Source: Parashewanella spongiae
GTDB lineage: Bacteria > Pseudomonadota > Gammaproteobacteria > Enterobacterales > Shewanellaceae
Assembly: GCF_004358345.1 (NCBI RefSeq)
Contig: NZ_CP037952.1
Coordinates: 2,914,001-2,978,000, forward strand
Length of the DNA stretch: 64,000 nucleotides
Direction of reading: 5' to 3'
Below the pieces are notes generated by a model that searched no databases, had not been told where the DNA came from, and saw only the letters and a program-made list of their open reading frames with translations. Made by a program: the position numbers and the translations under genes. Below are positions 39,253-49,145 of this stretch, piece after piece (position 1 is the first letter of the stretch; every line of letters begins with the position of its first letter).

Positions 39253-39963
39253 ATGAATCCCAGTCCAAATGTTGATCAACAAGAAATCGCTAAGTTTGAA
39301 AGTATGGCTGCCACTTGGTGGGATCTTAATGGTGACTTCAAGCCTTTGCATTTAATGAACCCTTTACGGTTAAATTATATCGACGAAAAATCAAACGGCA
39401 TTTTTGGAAAAAAAGTATTGGATATTGGCTGCGGTGGCGGAATACTTTCAGAAAGTATGGCCAAGATTGGAGCCACAGTTCGTGGGTTAGATATGGGAAC
39501 AGAGCCTCTTGAAGTTGCTAAACTCCATGCATTAGAAAGCCAAGTTGATCTTGATTACATTCAAACAACAGCAGAAGAACATGCCATTAAACATAAAGAA
39601 CACTACGATGTCATTACTTGTATGGAGATGCTTGAACACGTACCTGAGCCAGCGTCAGTGATTCAAGCTTGTTTCGACATGGCAAAGCCTGGTGGTTATG
39701 TTTTCTTTTCGACCATTAATAGAAACATTAAGTCATACATACAAGCCATAATCGGAGCCGAACACATTTTAAAAATGCTACCTGTAGGTACACATGAACA
39801 TTCAAAATTTATAAAGCCGTCTGAATTAATTAGACTTGCTGAGCAATCAGAATTAGTTTGTTTCGATGCACTTGGTATTACCTATAATCCCATTAGCCAA
39901 CTTTTTAGATACACTGATAGTCTTGATGTTAATTATATGATTGCAACTCAGAAACCTTTATGA
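39253..39963 (+). CDS. ubiG: Ubiquinone biosynthesis O-methyltransferase
   Basis: 236 residues. Does the two O-methylations in ubiquinone synthesis. SAM-binding motif [17 protein letters not shown] is at about residue 57; the family N-terminal [23 protein letters not shown] and the [17 protein letters not shown] region follow. An ATG preceded by a modest AGG site. Overlaps gph by four bases, as in many relatives. Confidence 0.96.
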   Translation: MNPSPNVDQQEIAKFESMAATWWDLNGDFKPLHLMNPLRLNYIDEKSNGIFGKKVLDIGCGGGILSESMAKIGATVRGLDMGTEPLEVAKLHALESQVDLDYIQTTAEEHAIKHKEHYDVITCMEMLEHVPEPASVIQACFDMAKPGGYVFFSTINRNIKSYIQAIIGAEHILKMLPVGTHEHSKFIKPSELIRLAEQSELVCFDALGITYNPISQLFRYTDSLDVNYMIATQKPL

Positions 39964-40625
39964 AGAATCCCAATCCGATAAAAGGCGTTTTGTTTGATTT
40001 AGATGGCACCTTGGCCGATACTGCTGTTGATCTTATCGAATCTTTAGATGCCAGTTTACGTGATTTTGGTTATGAACCTTGTGATCCCAGTATTGCAAGG
40101 TTTGCAGCATCTCACGGCAGTTTATATATGGTTCAAACGGCTTTACCTGATATAGCCGAGTTTGAACAAAAGCAAATTCAAAACAAGTTACTTGAATATT
40201 ATCACTTAGTAAATGGTGAAAATGGTGGACTTTTTGAAGGTATCTTTGAGTTACTCTGTCGATTAACTCAATTAAATATTCCGTTTGGTGTGGTCACCAA
40301 CAAGCCAGCTCGATTTAGTCGACCACTTATCGCTAAATTGGGCTTGTTATCCGACATAGGTTGCATTATCTCAGGTGACTCTACACTTTTTTCAAAACCT
40401 CACAATCCGCCAATGCTTCTCGCTGCACAACAGATTAATTGCCTGCCTAGAAATATTTTATATGTTGGAGACGCACAAAGGGATATCGAAGCTGCCAGTA
40501 ACTCACAAATGCAATCTGTGGCCGCACTCTGGGGTTATATTTCTCCAACTGATAAATACGAATCATGGGGCGCAGATTATTTGTTCGAAATCCCTTCCGA
40601 TTTACTACAATTGTTTAAAAAATAA
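39960..40625 (+). CDS. gph: Phosphoglycolate phosphatase-type HAD hydrolase
   Basis: 221 residues. HAD motif [10 protein letters not shown] near the N-terminus, motif II VVTNKP, motif [15 protein letters not shown]. Clears 2-phosphoglycolate, for example from DNA repair; relatives at this position are also described as MupP-like phosphatases in some species, so the exact substrate is not certain. Translationally coupled to ubiG. Confidence 0.9.
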   Translation: MKNPNPIKGVLFDLDGTLADTAVDLIESLDASLRDFGYEPCDPSIARFAASHGSLYMVQTALPDIAEFEQKQIQNKLLEYYHLVNGENGGLFEGIFELLCRLTQLNIPFGVVTNKPARFSRPLIAKLGLLSDIGCIISGDSTLFSKPHNPPMLLAAQQINCLPRNILYVGDAQRDIEAASNSQMQSVAALWGYISPTDKYESWGADYLFEIPSDLLQLFKK

Positions 40626-40723
40626 AACTGAGTGTTTAACATTTTATTAACGGCATTTTTAGAATTTTTTTATTGTGTGATTTTGATTCAAACTTCCACT
40701 GACCTTTTTAGAATTTACCCTCT

Positions 40724-40745
40724 CGGGTTAGCTTTTACTAACCCG
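40724..40745 (+). terminator. Stem-loop downstream of gph
   Basis: CGGGTTAG / CTAACCCG, an 8-bp perfect stem with a six-base loop, about 100 bases after gph and ahead of the nrdA control region. The following ACATTTTA is only weakly T-rich. Confidence 0.6.
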
Positions 40746-40761
40746 ACATTTTACCCTCAAG

Positions 40762-40770
40762 TTATCCACA
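40762..40770 (+). promoter_or_regulatory. DnaA box upstream of nrdA
   Basis: TTATCCACA matches the strong DnaA box consensus exactly, 237 bases upstream of nrdA. DnaA sites control nrdAB in E. coli, so a similar link between replication initiation and dNTP supply is likely here. Confidence 0.65.
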
Positions 40771-40808
40771 GCTTGCCCAATTAAAACCTTCTTGCAAATC
40801 ACCTCAAA

Positions 40809-40855
40809 CCTCACTATCTTGTATCTAACAAATTAATAAACACTATATCTTGTGT
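40809..40855 (+). promoter_or_regulatory. Paired NrdR boxes upstream of nrdA
   Basis: ACACTATATCTTGTGT at 40840-40855 fits the NrdR consensus closely, and a weaker copy CCTCACTATCTTGTAT lies at 40809-40824. Their centres are 31 bases apart, three helical turns, the usual spacing for NrdR repression of ribonucleotide reductase genes. Confidence 0.7.
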
Positions 40856-41006
40856 AGTTAACACAATCTCACACACAAATTTGTGTCTAATACATAGCGC
40901 AAAATTAGTCAACACCTTGACTCGCCAGTGGTTGGAAAGATTGATTTTTTACATAGACAGATCAGTAGTATTCACTGATAGATATACGAACCAAGGCCTC
41001 TCATAA

Positions 41007-43295
41007 ATGAACAGTAATTTGACAGTAACTAAACGTAGTGGTGAACGAGAAACAATCAATCTCGATAAGATCCATCGCGTAATTACATGGGCAGCTGAAG
41101 GGCTGAACAATGTCTCGGTTTCAGAAGTTGAACTTCGTTCTCACCTGCAATTTTTTGATGGTATTCCAACAGAAGCCATCCACGAAACAATCATTAAAGC
41201 AGCTGCAGATTTAATCTCTCCTGAATCACCTGATTACCAGTTTCTCGCAGCACGTTTAGCCGTTTTTCACCTTCGCAAAAAAGCCTTCGGTCAGTTTGAA
41301 CCGCCAAAGTTGTATAAACATGTTCAAAAACTGGTTGAATTAGGCAAGTATGATAACCATATTCTTGAAGATTACACTCAAGAAGAAATCGACATAATGG
41401 ACAGCTATGTCGATCATTGGAGAGATATGAATTTTTCCTATGCTGCCGTTAAACAGCTTGAAGGTAAATACTTGGTTCAAAACAGGGTAACAAACGAAGT
41501 GTATGAAAGCGCCCAGTTTTTATATATTCTTGTTGCAGCTTGCTTGTTCTCACGCTATCCCAAAGATACTCGACTTGACTACATCAAACGCTTTTATGAC
41601 GCGGTTTCAAGCTTTAAAATTTCGTTGCCAACCCCAATAATGGCTGGTGTTAGAACCCCTACTCGTCAATTCAGTTCATGTGTATTAATTGAGTGTGATG
41701 ATAGCTTAGACTCTATCAATGCCACTTCTTCTTCAATTGTAAAGTATGTCAGCCAAAGAGCTGGTATCGGTATCAATGCGGGACGAATTCGTGCTTTAGG
41801 TAGTCCTATTCGTGGTGGTGAAGCATTCCATACTGGTTGTATTCCGTTTTATAAGCATTTCCAAACGGCCGTAAAATCTTGTTCACAAGGTGGCGTTCGT
41901 GGTGGTGCAGCTACTTTGTTCTACCCAATTTGGCACCTTGAGGTTGAATCGCTTCTTGTCCTCAAGAATAACCGTGGTGTTGAAGATAACCGTATTCGTC
42001 ATCTAGACTACGGTGTACAAATTAATAAGTTGATGTATCAGCGTTTAATTAAAAAGCAAAATATCAGCTTATTCAGTCCTTCGGATGTTCCAGGCCTTTA
42101 TGATGCTTTCTTTGAAGATCAAGCCAAATTTGAGCGTTTGTATATTCAATATGAAAATGACAGCAATATTCGTCGTCAAACAATTCGAGCCAGCGAGCTG
42201 TTCTCTCTTTTGATGCAAGAACGTGCATCAACTGGGCGCATTTACGTTCAAAACGTTGACCACTGTAATACTCATAGTCCATTCGATTCTAAAGTTGCGC
42301 CGATTAGACAATCGAATTTGTGTCTTGAAATTGCGCTGCCAACCAAGCCAATGAGTAACATTGATGACGAAAATGGTGAGATTGCTTTATGCACGCTATC
42401 AGCACTTAACCTTGGTGCAATTGATGATTTGTCTGAATTAGAAGAATTATCAAATCTTGCCGTCCGTGCGCTTGACAATTTATTGGATTATCAAGACTAC
42501 CCTATCAAGGCGGCCGAACAAGCTTCAATGAACCGTCGAACATTGGGTATTGGCGTAATCAACTTCGCGAATTATCTTGCCAAAAATGGATTAAAATATT
42601 CGGATGGTAGTGCCAACGATTTAACCCATAAAACATTTGAAGCCATTCAATTCCATTTATTGAAAGCTTCTATGAACCTTGCAAAAGAATATGGCGCTTG
42701 TCCGCTATTCAGTGAAACAACCTACTCCCAAGGTATTTTGCCTATAGACACTTACAAACGCGATCTTGATAAAGTGACTCAAGAGCCACTGCATTTAGAC
42801 TGGGAAACATTACGAGAAGAAATTAAGACTTATGGACTCCGTAATTCTACATTATCAGCTTTAATGCCTTCTGAAACCTCGTCTCAGATTTCGAATGCAA
42901 CGAATGGTATTGAGCCGCCACGTGGTTTAATCAGCATTAAAGCAAGTAAAGACGGTCAGTTAAAGCAAGTTGTACCTGACTTTAAGTTATTAAAAAGCAA
43001 ATATGAATTGTTATGGCAAATGCCAAATAATGAAGGTTACTTGCAACTAGTTGGTATCATGCAAAAATTTGTTGATCAAGCCATTTCAGCAAACACCAAT
43101 TATGATCCTGCAAAATATGAAGGCCGCAAAGTACCAATGCAAGCCTTACTTAAAGATTTATTGACCGCCTACAAATTAGGTGTCAAAACTTTGTATTATC
43201 ATAATACTCGTGACGGTGCGACAGACAGTCACGATGACATCACCAGCATAGAAGAAGAGGATGACGGATGTGCTGGCGGCGCATGTAAGATATAA
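41007..43295 (+). CDS. nrdA: Ribonucleoside-diphosphate reductase class Ia, alpha subunit
   Basis: 762 residues. Reduces ribonucleoside diphosphates using a radical passed from NrdB. The N-terminal ATP-cone begins TVTKRSGERETINLDKIHRV. Redox cysteines are visible in FSSCVLIECDD, the thiyl cysteine in RQSNLCLEIALP, and CTLSALNLG. The radical-pathway tyrosines are in the C-terminal LYYHNTRDG, and the mobile tail CAGGACKI carries the final CxxxxC pair. The gene looks intact and native, with NrdR and DnaA sites upstream. Confidence 0.97.
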   Translation: MNSNLTVTKRSGERETINLDKIHRVITWAAEGLNNVSVSEVELRSHLQFFDGIPTEAIHETIIKAAADLISPESPDYQFLAARLAVFHLRKKAFGQFEPPKLYKHVQKLVELGKYDNHILEDYTQEEIDIMDSYVDHWRDMNFSYAAVKQLEGKYLVQNRVTNEVYESAQFLYILVAACLFSRYPKDTRLDYIKRFYDAVSSFKISLPTPIMAGVRTPTRQFSSCVLIECDDSLDSINATSSSIVKYVSQRAGIGINAGRIRALGSPIRGGEAFHTGCIPFYKHFQTAVKSCSQGGVRGGAATLFYPIWHLEVESLLVLKNNRGVEDNRIRHLDYGVQINKLMYQRLIKKQNISLFSPSDVPGLYDAFFEDQAKFERLYIQYENDSNIRRQTIRASELFSLLMQERASTGRIYVQNVDHCNTHSPFDSKVAPIRQSNLCLEIALPTKPMSNIDDENGEIALCTLSALNLGAIDDLSELEELSNLAVRALDNLLDYQDYPIKAAEQASMNRRTLGIGVINFANYLAKNGLKYSDGSANDLTHKTFEAIQFHLLKASMNLAKEYGACPLFSETTYSQGILPIDTYKRDLDKVTQEPLHLDWETLREEIKTYGLRNSTLSALMPSETSSQISNATNGIEPPRGLISIKASKDGQLKQVVPDFKLLKSKYELLWQMPNNEGYLQLVGIMQKFVDQAISANTNYDPAKYEGRKVPMQALLKDLLTAYKLGVKTLYYHNTRDGATDSHDDITSIEEEDDGCAGGACKI

Positions 43296-43351
43296 TTCTT
43301 CAGCTCGTAGAAGACATATATTTTACAACACTTTTAATTTCGTAGTACTTT

Positions 43352-43366
43352 GGGGGCTTGGCCCCC
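43352..43366 (+). other. GC-rich hairpin in the nrdA-nrdB gap
   Basis: GGGGGC TTG GCCCCC, six strong pairs, 18 bases before the ATG of the truncated nrdB copy. It could stabilise the nrdA message or limit translation of the downstream gene. Confidence 0.5.
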
Positions 43367-43384
43367 GCTTGGAAGCAAATACTC

Positions 43385-44206
43385 ATGGCCTATTCAACTT
43401 TTTGTCAAACACCTAACAACTCGACTCTTGAACCAATGTTTTTTGGTCAGCCAGTTAATGTCGCTCGTTATGATCAACAAAAATATGAAGTTTTTGAAAA
43501 GTTAATTGAAAAGCAGTTATCCTTTTTCTGGCGCCCAGAGGAAGTTGATGTCAGTAAGGACAAAATTGATTACAACGCTTTGCCAGATCACGAAAAGCAT
43601 ATTTTCATTTCAAATTTAAAATATCAAACATTACTTGACTCTATTCAAGGTCGCTCACCTAATGTTGCTTTTTTGCCGTTAGTATCAATTCCTGAATTAG
43701 AAACATGGATTGAAACTTGGTCTTTCTCAGAAACCATCCATAGCCGTTCTTATACGCACATCATTCGCAATATTGTTAATGACCCATCTGTGGTTTTTGA
43801 TGACATAGTTGTCAATGAAGAAATTTTAAAACGTGCAACGGATATTTCTGGTTACTACGACGAGCTTATTAAACTCACACAAGTGTATGAGTTGCATGGT
43901 GAAGGTACTCACCAAATAAAAGGTGAAACTGTTACTGTAAGCTTACGAATTCTGAAAAAATCACTTTATCTATGCATGATGTCCGTAAATGCACTTGAAG
44001 CCATTCGCTTTTATGTAAGCTTTGCTTGTTCATTTGCATTTGCTGAAAGAAATTTGATGGAAGGAAACGCAAAAATCATTAGATTACTATTACAATACAA
44101 ACCATCCCGTAACCACCGAGTGAGTGAGTGGAACCCAGCATTTACAGTTCCCACAGCAAATGATGACTTGTGGGAAACTTCCCGCAACTTAAACGTTGCC
44201 GTATAA
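43385..44206 (+). pseudogene. nrdB: Truncated nrdB copy 1 (ribonucleotide reductase beta subunit)
   Basis: Starts normally (ATG 43385, [20 protein letters not shown]) and follows NrdB to [18 protein letters not shown], then changes abruptly into 39 unrelated residues and stops. It keeps early iron ligands but lacks the helix with DExxH (the last Glu and His ligands) and the C-terminal tail that docks on NrdA, so it cannot make a working subunit. Codon choice resembles nrdA, suggesting this is the native gene. About three quarters of residues match the complete copy that follows at 44230. An unrelated 117-base segment joins the two. Confidence 0.85.
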
Positions 44207-44229
44207 TTCTGGAGATATGGGAAAAAATT

Positions 44230-45360
44230 ATGAAATATTCAACATTTAATCAAGTAAAAAACAATCAACTATTAGAACCAATGTTTTTTGGTAACCCAGT
44301 TAATGTTGCTCGCTATGATCAACAGAAACATGAAATTTTTGAAAAATTAACAGAAAAACAATTATCTTTTTTCTGGAGACCTGAAGAAATTGATGTATCA
44401 CGAGATAGATCTGATTTTCATGCTATGTCAGATAGTGAAAAGCACATTTTTACTTCAAACTTAAAATATCAGACACTATTAGACTCTGTCCAAGGACGAA
44501 GTCCAAATGTTGCGTTTCTACCTATAGTGTCTATACCCGAATTAGAAACATTCATTGAGACGTGGTCATTTAGCGAAACAATTCACAGTCGCTCATATAC
44601 TCATATAATGAGAGCATTATATAGTGACCCCAGTCCAATTTTCGAAGATATTGTAACAAACCAAGAAATTAAAAAACGTGCAACTGATATATCGAAATAT
44701 TACGATAGTTTAATTTTCTCTACTCAACTATACCAAACTCTAGGTGAAGGGACACATACAATAAATGGTGAAAAATATTTAATCACCACAAGGGAATTAA
44801 AGAAAAAACTATTTTTATGCATGAACTCGATTAATGCACTAGAAGCTATACGTTTTTATGTTAGTTTCGCTTGTACTTTTGCATTCGCTGAAAGGGAACT
44901 TGTTGAAGGTTCAGCTAAAATCGTCAAACTCATAAGTCGTGATGAAAATGTTCATCTTTCAGCGACCCAAAACATTCTTAACATTTGGGCTAATGGTCTG
45001 GATGACCCTGAAATGAAAGAGATAAGCATAGAATGTGCAGCTGAAGCTCAACAAATTTTCATTGAAGCAGTAGAGCAAGAGAAGGAATGGGCAACATACC
45101 TATTCAAAGACGGTTCGATGATAGGCCTTAATGAAGAGATTCTTTGTCAATATGTTGAGTATGTCGCCTCGCTTAGGATGAACGCAATAGGTATGCCATC
45201 CCCGTATGTAGTAAAAAGTAACCCTCTGCCTTGGATTAATAAATATCTTAACTCCGATAATGTTCAAGTTGCTCCACAAGAAGTTGAAATATCATCATAT
45301 TTAATTGGTCAGGTTGACTCAAATATTGATGAGAGCGAGTTTGAAGATTTTGACTTGTAA
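44230..45360 (+). CDS. nrdB: Ribonucleoside-diphosphate reductase class Ia, beta subunit (complete second copy)
   Basis: 376 residues from the ATG at 44230 ([20 protein letters not shown]), the normal length. It holds the di-iron ligands in the usual order, including [18 protein letters not shown] and [12 protein letters not shown], and ends with an acidic tail (SEFEDFDL) like those that bind NrdA. Compared with nrdA and copy 1 it uses more AGA and ATA codons, by eye, suggesting it came from another genome. It overlaps yfaE. It presumably replaces the truncated copy, working with the native NrdA. Confidence 0.93.
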   Translation: MKYSTFNQVKNNQLLEPMFFGNPVNVARYDQQKHEIFEKLTEKQLSFFWRPEEIDVSRDRSDFHAMSDSEKHIFTSNLKYQTLLDSVQGRSPNVAFLPIVSIPELETFIETWSFSETIHSRSYTHIMRALYSDPSPIFEDIVTNQEIKKRATDISKYYDSLIFSTQLYQTLGEGTHTINGEKYLITTRELKKKLFLCMNSINALEAIRFYVSFACTFAFAERELVEGSAKIVKLISRDENVHLSATQNILNIWANGLDDPEMKEISIECAAEAQQIFIEAVEQEKEWATYLFKDGSMIGLNEEILCQYVEYVASLRMNAIGMPSPYVVKSNPLPWINKYLNSDNVQVAPQEVEISSYLIGQVDSNIDESEFEDFDL

Positions 45361-45613
45361 TAAAAATGTCGATGTTAACGGTAAAAGCGTTATATTCAGC
45401 GATGATGACAACACACTTCTCTCTTGTTTATTAAAAGGTGGGATAAACGTCAACAATCATTGTAATGAAGGGTTTTGTGGCAGTTGTAGGGCAAATTTAA
45501 TACATGGAAAAGTAAAATATATCTCGAAACCTCTAGCCTTTGTTCATGATAGTGAGATATTAGTTTGTTGCTCTATACCAATTACAAACATCAAAATTGA
45601 AATAGTTGAGTAA
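45341..45613 (+). CDS. yfaE: 2Fe-2S ferredoxin that maintains the NrdB cofactor
   Basis: About 90 residues if started at the TTG 45341, inside the end of nrdB; the start is uncertain. CNEGFCGSC followed by a late VCC gives the four cysteine ligands (CX4CX2C...C) of a plant-type 2Fe-2S ferredoxin. YfaE supplies electrons for assembling and repairing the NrdB di-iron-tyrosyl radical. Placement directly after nrdB is standard, so it probably arrived together with the second nrdB. Confidence 0.88.
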   Translation: MKILTCNKNVDVNGKSVIFSDDDNTLLSCLLKGGINVNNHCNEGFCGSCRANLIHGKVKYISKPLAFVHDSEILVCCSIPITNIKIEIVE

Positions 45614-45745
45614 GCTCTTAGAATGCCAGCTGCTGCTATTTGCTTATTTGTTTAATAAATCTTTCGGATTTACAACTGTTGTAGATTAATTCACCACTTA
45701 CTTGCTCAATCATTCTCAAGGTTAGATTTCTAAGAGAATGCTTGA

Positions 45746-46108
45746 GTGCAAAATGGCTCGTTGGGTAAGCTGATCTCTGTTGAACAAAATGAACTCAGTT
45801 TTGGCGTAGTTAAACTGGATGACACTCAAGAAGAGATCGCTATTACCAAGCTATTACTAGACTCGCTTGAAGCGGGATATTGCATCACGCTGCATAAAGC
45901 CCAAGGCTCTCAATTCAAACGAGTGATTGTCGCATTAGGCAAGACTAAAATGATTGACTGAGCGTTGCTATACACCGCCATCACTCATGCCGAGGTTGAA
46001 TTACACATAGTTGGCAGTAAGTCAAAATTAGAGCAAGCCATTCAAAGTTTGAGTCATCATTATCAACGCAATACCCATCTAGTGAACTTACTTAAAGTCC
46101 AAAATTAG
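45746..46108 (+). pseudogene. C-terminal fragment of an SF1 helicase (RecD/TraI-like), copy 1
   Basis: CITLHKAQGSQFKRVIVAL is helicase motif V-like and YTAITHAEVELHIVG motif VI-like, as in the UvrD_C_2 domain. An in-frame TGA interrupts the frame after KTKMID, and there is no N-terminal part. The same segment occurs again at 47844-48063 without that stop. Presumably a relic of a mobilisation or defence helicase. Confidence 0.75.
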
Positions 46109-46253
46109 CTCATGCAGAATTTATACGGCTGTACTTATTCGGTTGCATAGCTATTAATTAGCACATTTTAGTCTTACTCATTATCTATAAACCGAATGGT
46201 TATCGTTGTAATGTAGCAAACACGATCTGTACAAATATTATCGGAGCGTTCAC

Positions 46254-47129
46254 ATGAAAATTGCTTCCATTTTGTTACTGAGTTTACTTGCATTTAATTC
46301 ACACGCTAAAGACTTAATTGATTTTGTTTCTTCAGGTAATCAAGTAGCGATTGACAACCTTTTACTGCTTGGAGTTGATCCTAATATAGAAAAGGATAAC
46401 CAAACTCCATTATCTGCATCTCTTATAAGATGCAAAAATATTAAGAATAGAGATGGAAATTACTATCAAGCTAAATGCTATAAGATTGCCAATCAGTTAA
46501 TTAAAGCAGGAGCCGATATCAATTGGAAAGATAGAAATGGCAACAATATTGTGATGTTAATGGCAATTAATCCTGAAAGTTTTCAAGCTTGTGTGCTGCC
46601 TAGCTCCACCGTGTTACAGGAATGCAGCGATTTCATGCAATACCTTCGTGATAATGGCTTTAATTTTGAGGCAAAAAATAATGATGGTAACTCCTACTCC
46701 AATTTACTGGCTAACAGCCTAAATCATGCCGAAATCCCAGACCGATGCAAAGATAGTCCATACACTTGTGAAAATTATAATGGTTTCTTAGGTTCTTCCT
46801 GTACAGTAAAAGAGCCTAAAGGTTGTCAAAACCGTTTTGGTCAAACTCCCATAATGCAACGAATTAACCTACATTTTTGGCGTAAAAATACATATATTGA
46901 CATCAACTTAAGTGATAACACCAATCACACCTTGCTCACATATCTACTGGAAAAAAATGAAGAAATACCGCCCAATGTAATGGATTTGTTTATTCAATAC
47001 CTATTGCCAAGGTTGGATCTAGGTAAAGTTGTTTACAACGGTAAAACGCAAAAACAACTGTTAGAAGAGTATTATCAAGCAAGAAATTTGATATTTAAAA
47101 ATTATATGCACGTCAAACACTGTATGTAA
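46254..47129 (+). CDS. Secreted ankyrin-repeat-like protein
   Basis: 291 residues. A signal peptide (MKIASILLLSLLAFNSHA) is followed by ankyrin-like segments: LIDFVSSGNQVAIDNLLLLGVDPNIEK... and QLIKAGADINWKDRNGNNIVMLM, and a degenerate one around residue 125-145. A cysteine-rich middle (CKDSPYTCENYNGF, SSCTVKEPKGC) suggests disulfides, fitting a periplasmic or secreted location. GGAG precedes the ATG. Partner and role unknown; periplasmic ankyrin proteins often guard against toxins or oxidants, but nothing here tells. Confidence 0.65.
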   Translation: MKIASILLLSLLAFNSHAKDLIDFVSSGNQVAIDNLLLLGVDPNIEKDNQTPLSASLIRCKNIKNRDGNYYQAKCYKIANQLIKAGADINWKDRNGNNIVMLMAINPESFQACVLPSSTVLQECSDFMQYLRDNGFNFEAKNNDGNSYSNLLANSLNHAEIPDRCKDSPYTCENYNGFLGSSCTVKEPKGCQNRFGQTPIMQRINLHFWRKNTYIDINLSDNTNHTLLTYLLEKNEEIPPNVMDLFIQYLLPRLDLGKVVYNGKTQKQLLEEYYQARNLIFKNYMHVKHCM

Positions 47130-47222
47130 AAAATTACAGGTTGAAAACACTCAGGCTATTCTAGCATCTGCAAGTTGGTTGGTGACTTAAAAGGAAATAA
47201 GCAAAGAAATTTGATTTTTCTT

Positions 47223-47244
47223 CGCCAGCCATGCAAGGCTGGCG
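47223..47244. terminator. Stem-loop between convergent genes
   Basis: CGCCAGCC ATGCAA GGCTGGCG, an 8-bp GC-rich stem, between the convergent ankyrin gene and the minus-strand gene at 47335. No pronounced T run on the plus side. Confidence 0.6.
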
Positions 47245-47334
47245 TTCAACACCATTTACGCTTTTATCTCACTTTTATGGAAATGACGAAATCAATTAAT
47301 ATAAGGTGACATTGAAAATTTCAAGATCTGTAAA

Positions 47335-47733
47335 TCAATTATTTTGTTCTCTGCTGCTAAAAAGCCGAATAGCCCAACGATTTAATTTCATAGTTTCTCC
47401 ATCAATGCCCTTGGGGTATGCATAATAAGTTTCATCTGTTGAAGCAGTAGCTGGGAATTCACCCCACAAGGTCATGGATCTATAATAACGGTGTAGTGCA
47501 GGCCCTCTATTATTACCGCTAGTTCCAGAGAAATAATTTTTCCCAGCTTTTATCATCACTTTGTTTTCATCAATGAACAAACAACTGCTTTGGGGGTAAG
47601 TTTCGCCCAACGCATAGTCAACAAGAATACATGTTCTTGTCGTATTAGGCGGCAGCGGTACATCTTCCGAAAACACTTCAAAAGAAATAAGTAGAGTGAA
47701 AAAAATCATAAGAAAACGTGTTCTGATGGACAT
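47335..47733 (-). CDS. Small secreted protein of unknown function
   Basis: 132 residues from the ATG at 47733 (MSIRTRFLMIFFTLLISFEVFS), preceded by GAGG; the open frame extends further upstream but without a good site. The start is a clear signal peptide. Two cysteines (RTCILVDY, QSSCLF) could form a disulfide. No family recognised. It converges with the ankyrin gene, and the pair is flanked by the duplicated helicase fragments. Confidence 0.55.
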   Translation of the reverse strand: MSIRTRFLMIFFTLLISFEVFSEDVPLPPNTTRTCILVDYALGETYPQSSCLFIDENKVMIKAGKNYFSGTSGNNRGPALHRYYRSMTLWGEFPATASTDETYYAYPKGIDGETMKLNRWAIRLFSSREQNN

Positions 47734-47843
47734 AGTAACCTCAGTTAAAACTGACGAAAATGTAAGAGTTAAATAGCGACCACAAAACCACAAGCTTCAA
47801 TTAATATAAGGTATTCAATTCAACCATAAGCTTTCTTTAATAA

Positions 47844-48063
47844 ATGGGTATTGCATCACGCTGCATAAAGCCCAAGGCTCTCAATTTAAACGAGTCATTG
47901 TTGCATTAGACAAAACTAAAATGATTGACCGAGCGTGGCTATACACCGCCATAACTCGTGCAGAGATTGAATTACACATAGTTGGCAGTCAGGCTAAACT
48001 GGAGCAAGCCATTCAAAGCTTGAGTACTCATCATCAGCGGAATACTCATTTAGCGAATTGACT
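47844..48063 (+). pseudogene. C-terminal fragment of an SF1 helicase, copy 2
   Basis: Nearly the same 210 bases as 45874-46080, same orientation, with YTAITRAEIELHIVG intact. No start or N-terminal part. Together the two copies make direct repeats around the ankyrin and secreted-protein genes. Confidence 0.75.
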
Positions 48064-48146
48064 TACAAGCGTTGTCAATACTTAAAAATAGCACCTCTTC
48101 ATAGTACAACAGAGGTGCGAACTTTAGTTATATCGAAAATATTTTA

Positions 48147-49076
48147 TTAAGCGAACAATTTTGAATATATCCCATTAATAACATCAACTTCTTCATTACT
48201 AATTGCTTCCAAAATTGTAGCTTTAGACCTTCGATCAGCTTTGATTTCAAACTCATCAGCTAAAAGCTTTAAATCAGCATGAGAAAGGCTTACTAGATAT
48301 TTCATAAAGTCTTCGATTGTCATGTTTTCATCATCTGAACTAGTATCATCAACTTCATATTCTTGATGGTGTTCTTGTGATGATGTACTGCAAAGCAATT
48401 CCTTTTTCTCACCTTTAATATAAAAGAATGAAATACCCAGTATGATTAATGATATTACAAGCGATCCTACAGAGGCACCGTATGCAATTGGGTAGGAAGC
48501 GTAAAAATCAAGTAGACTAAGACTTTGTAGTTTTTGACTTAATTGAAGAACCCAAGTCGGTTCTAACCATATAAACAAAGAGAAAGAAATAACATAGCTT
48601 AAGATTGAAAAGCGAAAGGATAAAGGCATTGATGCACTAAAGAGCCACTCATTTGACCTTTTTTCAGGTAAAGCCTCTAAATCTGCTAAAGATTGCTCAA
48701 GGTTATCAGCTTTGGGTGAAAGGTCATTTATTTCATTGTTGAACTGTTTGCCCTTTTTACTACGCTCATTAAACATCCCATCTTGTCGCTTGGTGAGTGA
48801 CTGACCTTCATGCTCAATTTTATCTAAGCGAGTGTCTATTCGATCAAGCTCTCTTTCATGCTGACTTATCGCTTTAATTTCTTTATTAGTATGATCAAAG
48901 TCATGAATTGAAACAGGCTTTATTAACCTTGCGCCTTTTCGCTCAAAGTACCACCATGCAACAAAAAGTAAAAAACTCCCTATCATTACCATCAATATGA
49001 ATAAAGTTACAAATGCTTTAGCGAGTAAGCCTCCAGCATTACTACCTTGTTTCCTTCTTCTACGTCTTTTCGCCAC
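48147..49076 (-). CDS. Membrane coiled-coil protein linked to the restriction operon
   Basis: 309 residues. A very basic start (MAKRRRRRKQ) precedes one membrane segment (about 20-45). A heptad-rich coiled coil follows (about 65-140), then two or three more membrane spans (about 150-230) and a C-terminal acidic soluble domain with MTIEDFMKYLVSLSHADLKLLADEF (a SAP/HeH-like helical segment). The start is a GTG at 49076. It is 70 bases downstream of the metalloprotease gene on the same strand. I do not recognise the family. A membrane-bound partner of the restriction operon is conceivable but unproved. Confidence 0.55.
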   Translation of the reverse strand: MAKRRRRRKQGSNAGGLLAKAFVTLFILMVMIGSFLLFVAWWYFERKGARLIKPVSIHDFDHTNKEIKAISQHERELDRIDTRLDKIEHEGQSLTKRQDGMFNERSKKGKQFNNEINDLSPKADNLEQSLADLEALPEKRSNEWLFSASMPLSFRFSILSYVISFSLFIWLEPTWVLQLSQKLQSLSLLDFYASYPIAYGASVGSLVISLIILGISFFYIKGEKKELLCSTSSQEHHQEYEVDDTSSDDENMTIEDFMKYLVSLSHADLKLLADEFEIKADRRSKATILEAISNEEVDVINGIYSKLFA

Positions 49077-49145
49077 GAACTAATCCCTATATAGTGTTTT
49101 TTTGAATACAATTTTATTAGTTTTTTACGTTGATATATTGTTTAT

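Noticed and set aside
44094-44229. Group I or II intron or intein splitting nrdB
   Set aside because: The second segment begins a whole new nrdB from its first codon, so it is a duplication or replacement and not a splice insertion; the joint is too short for an intron.
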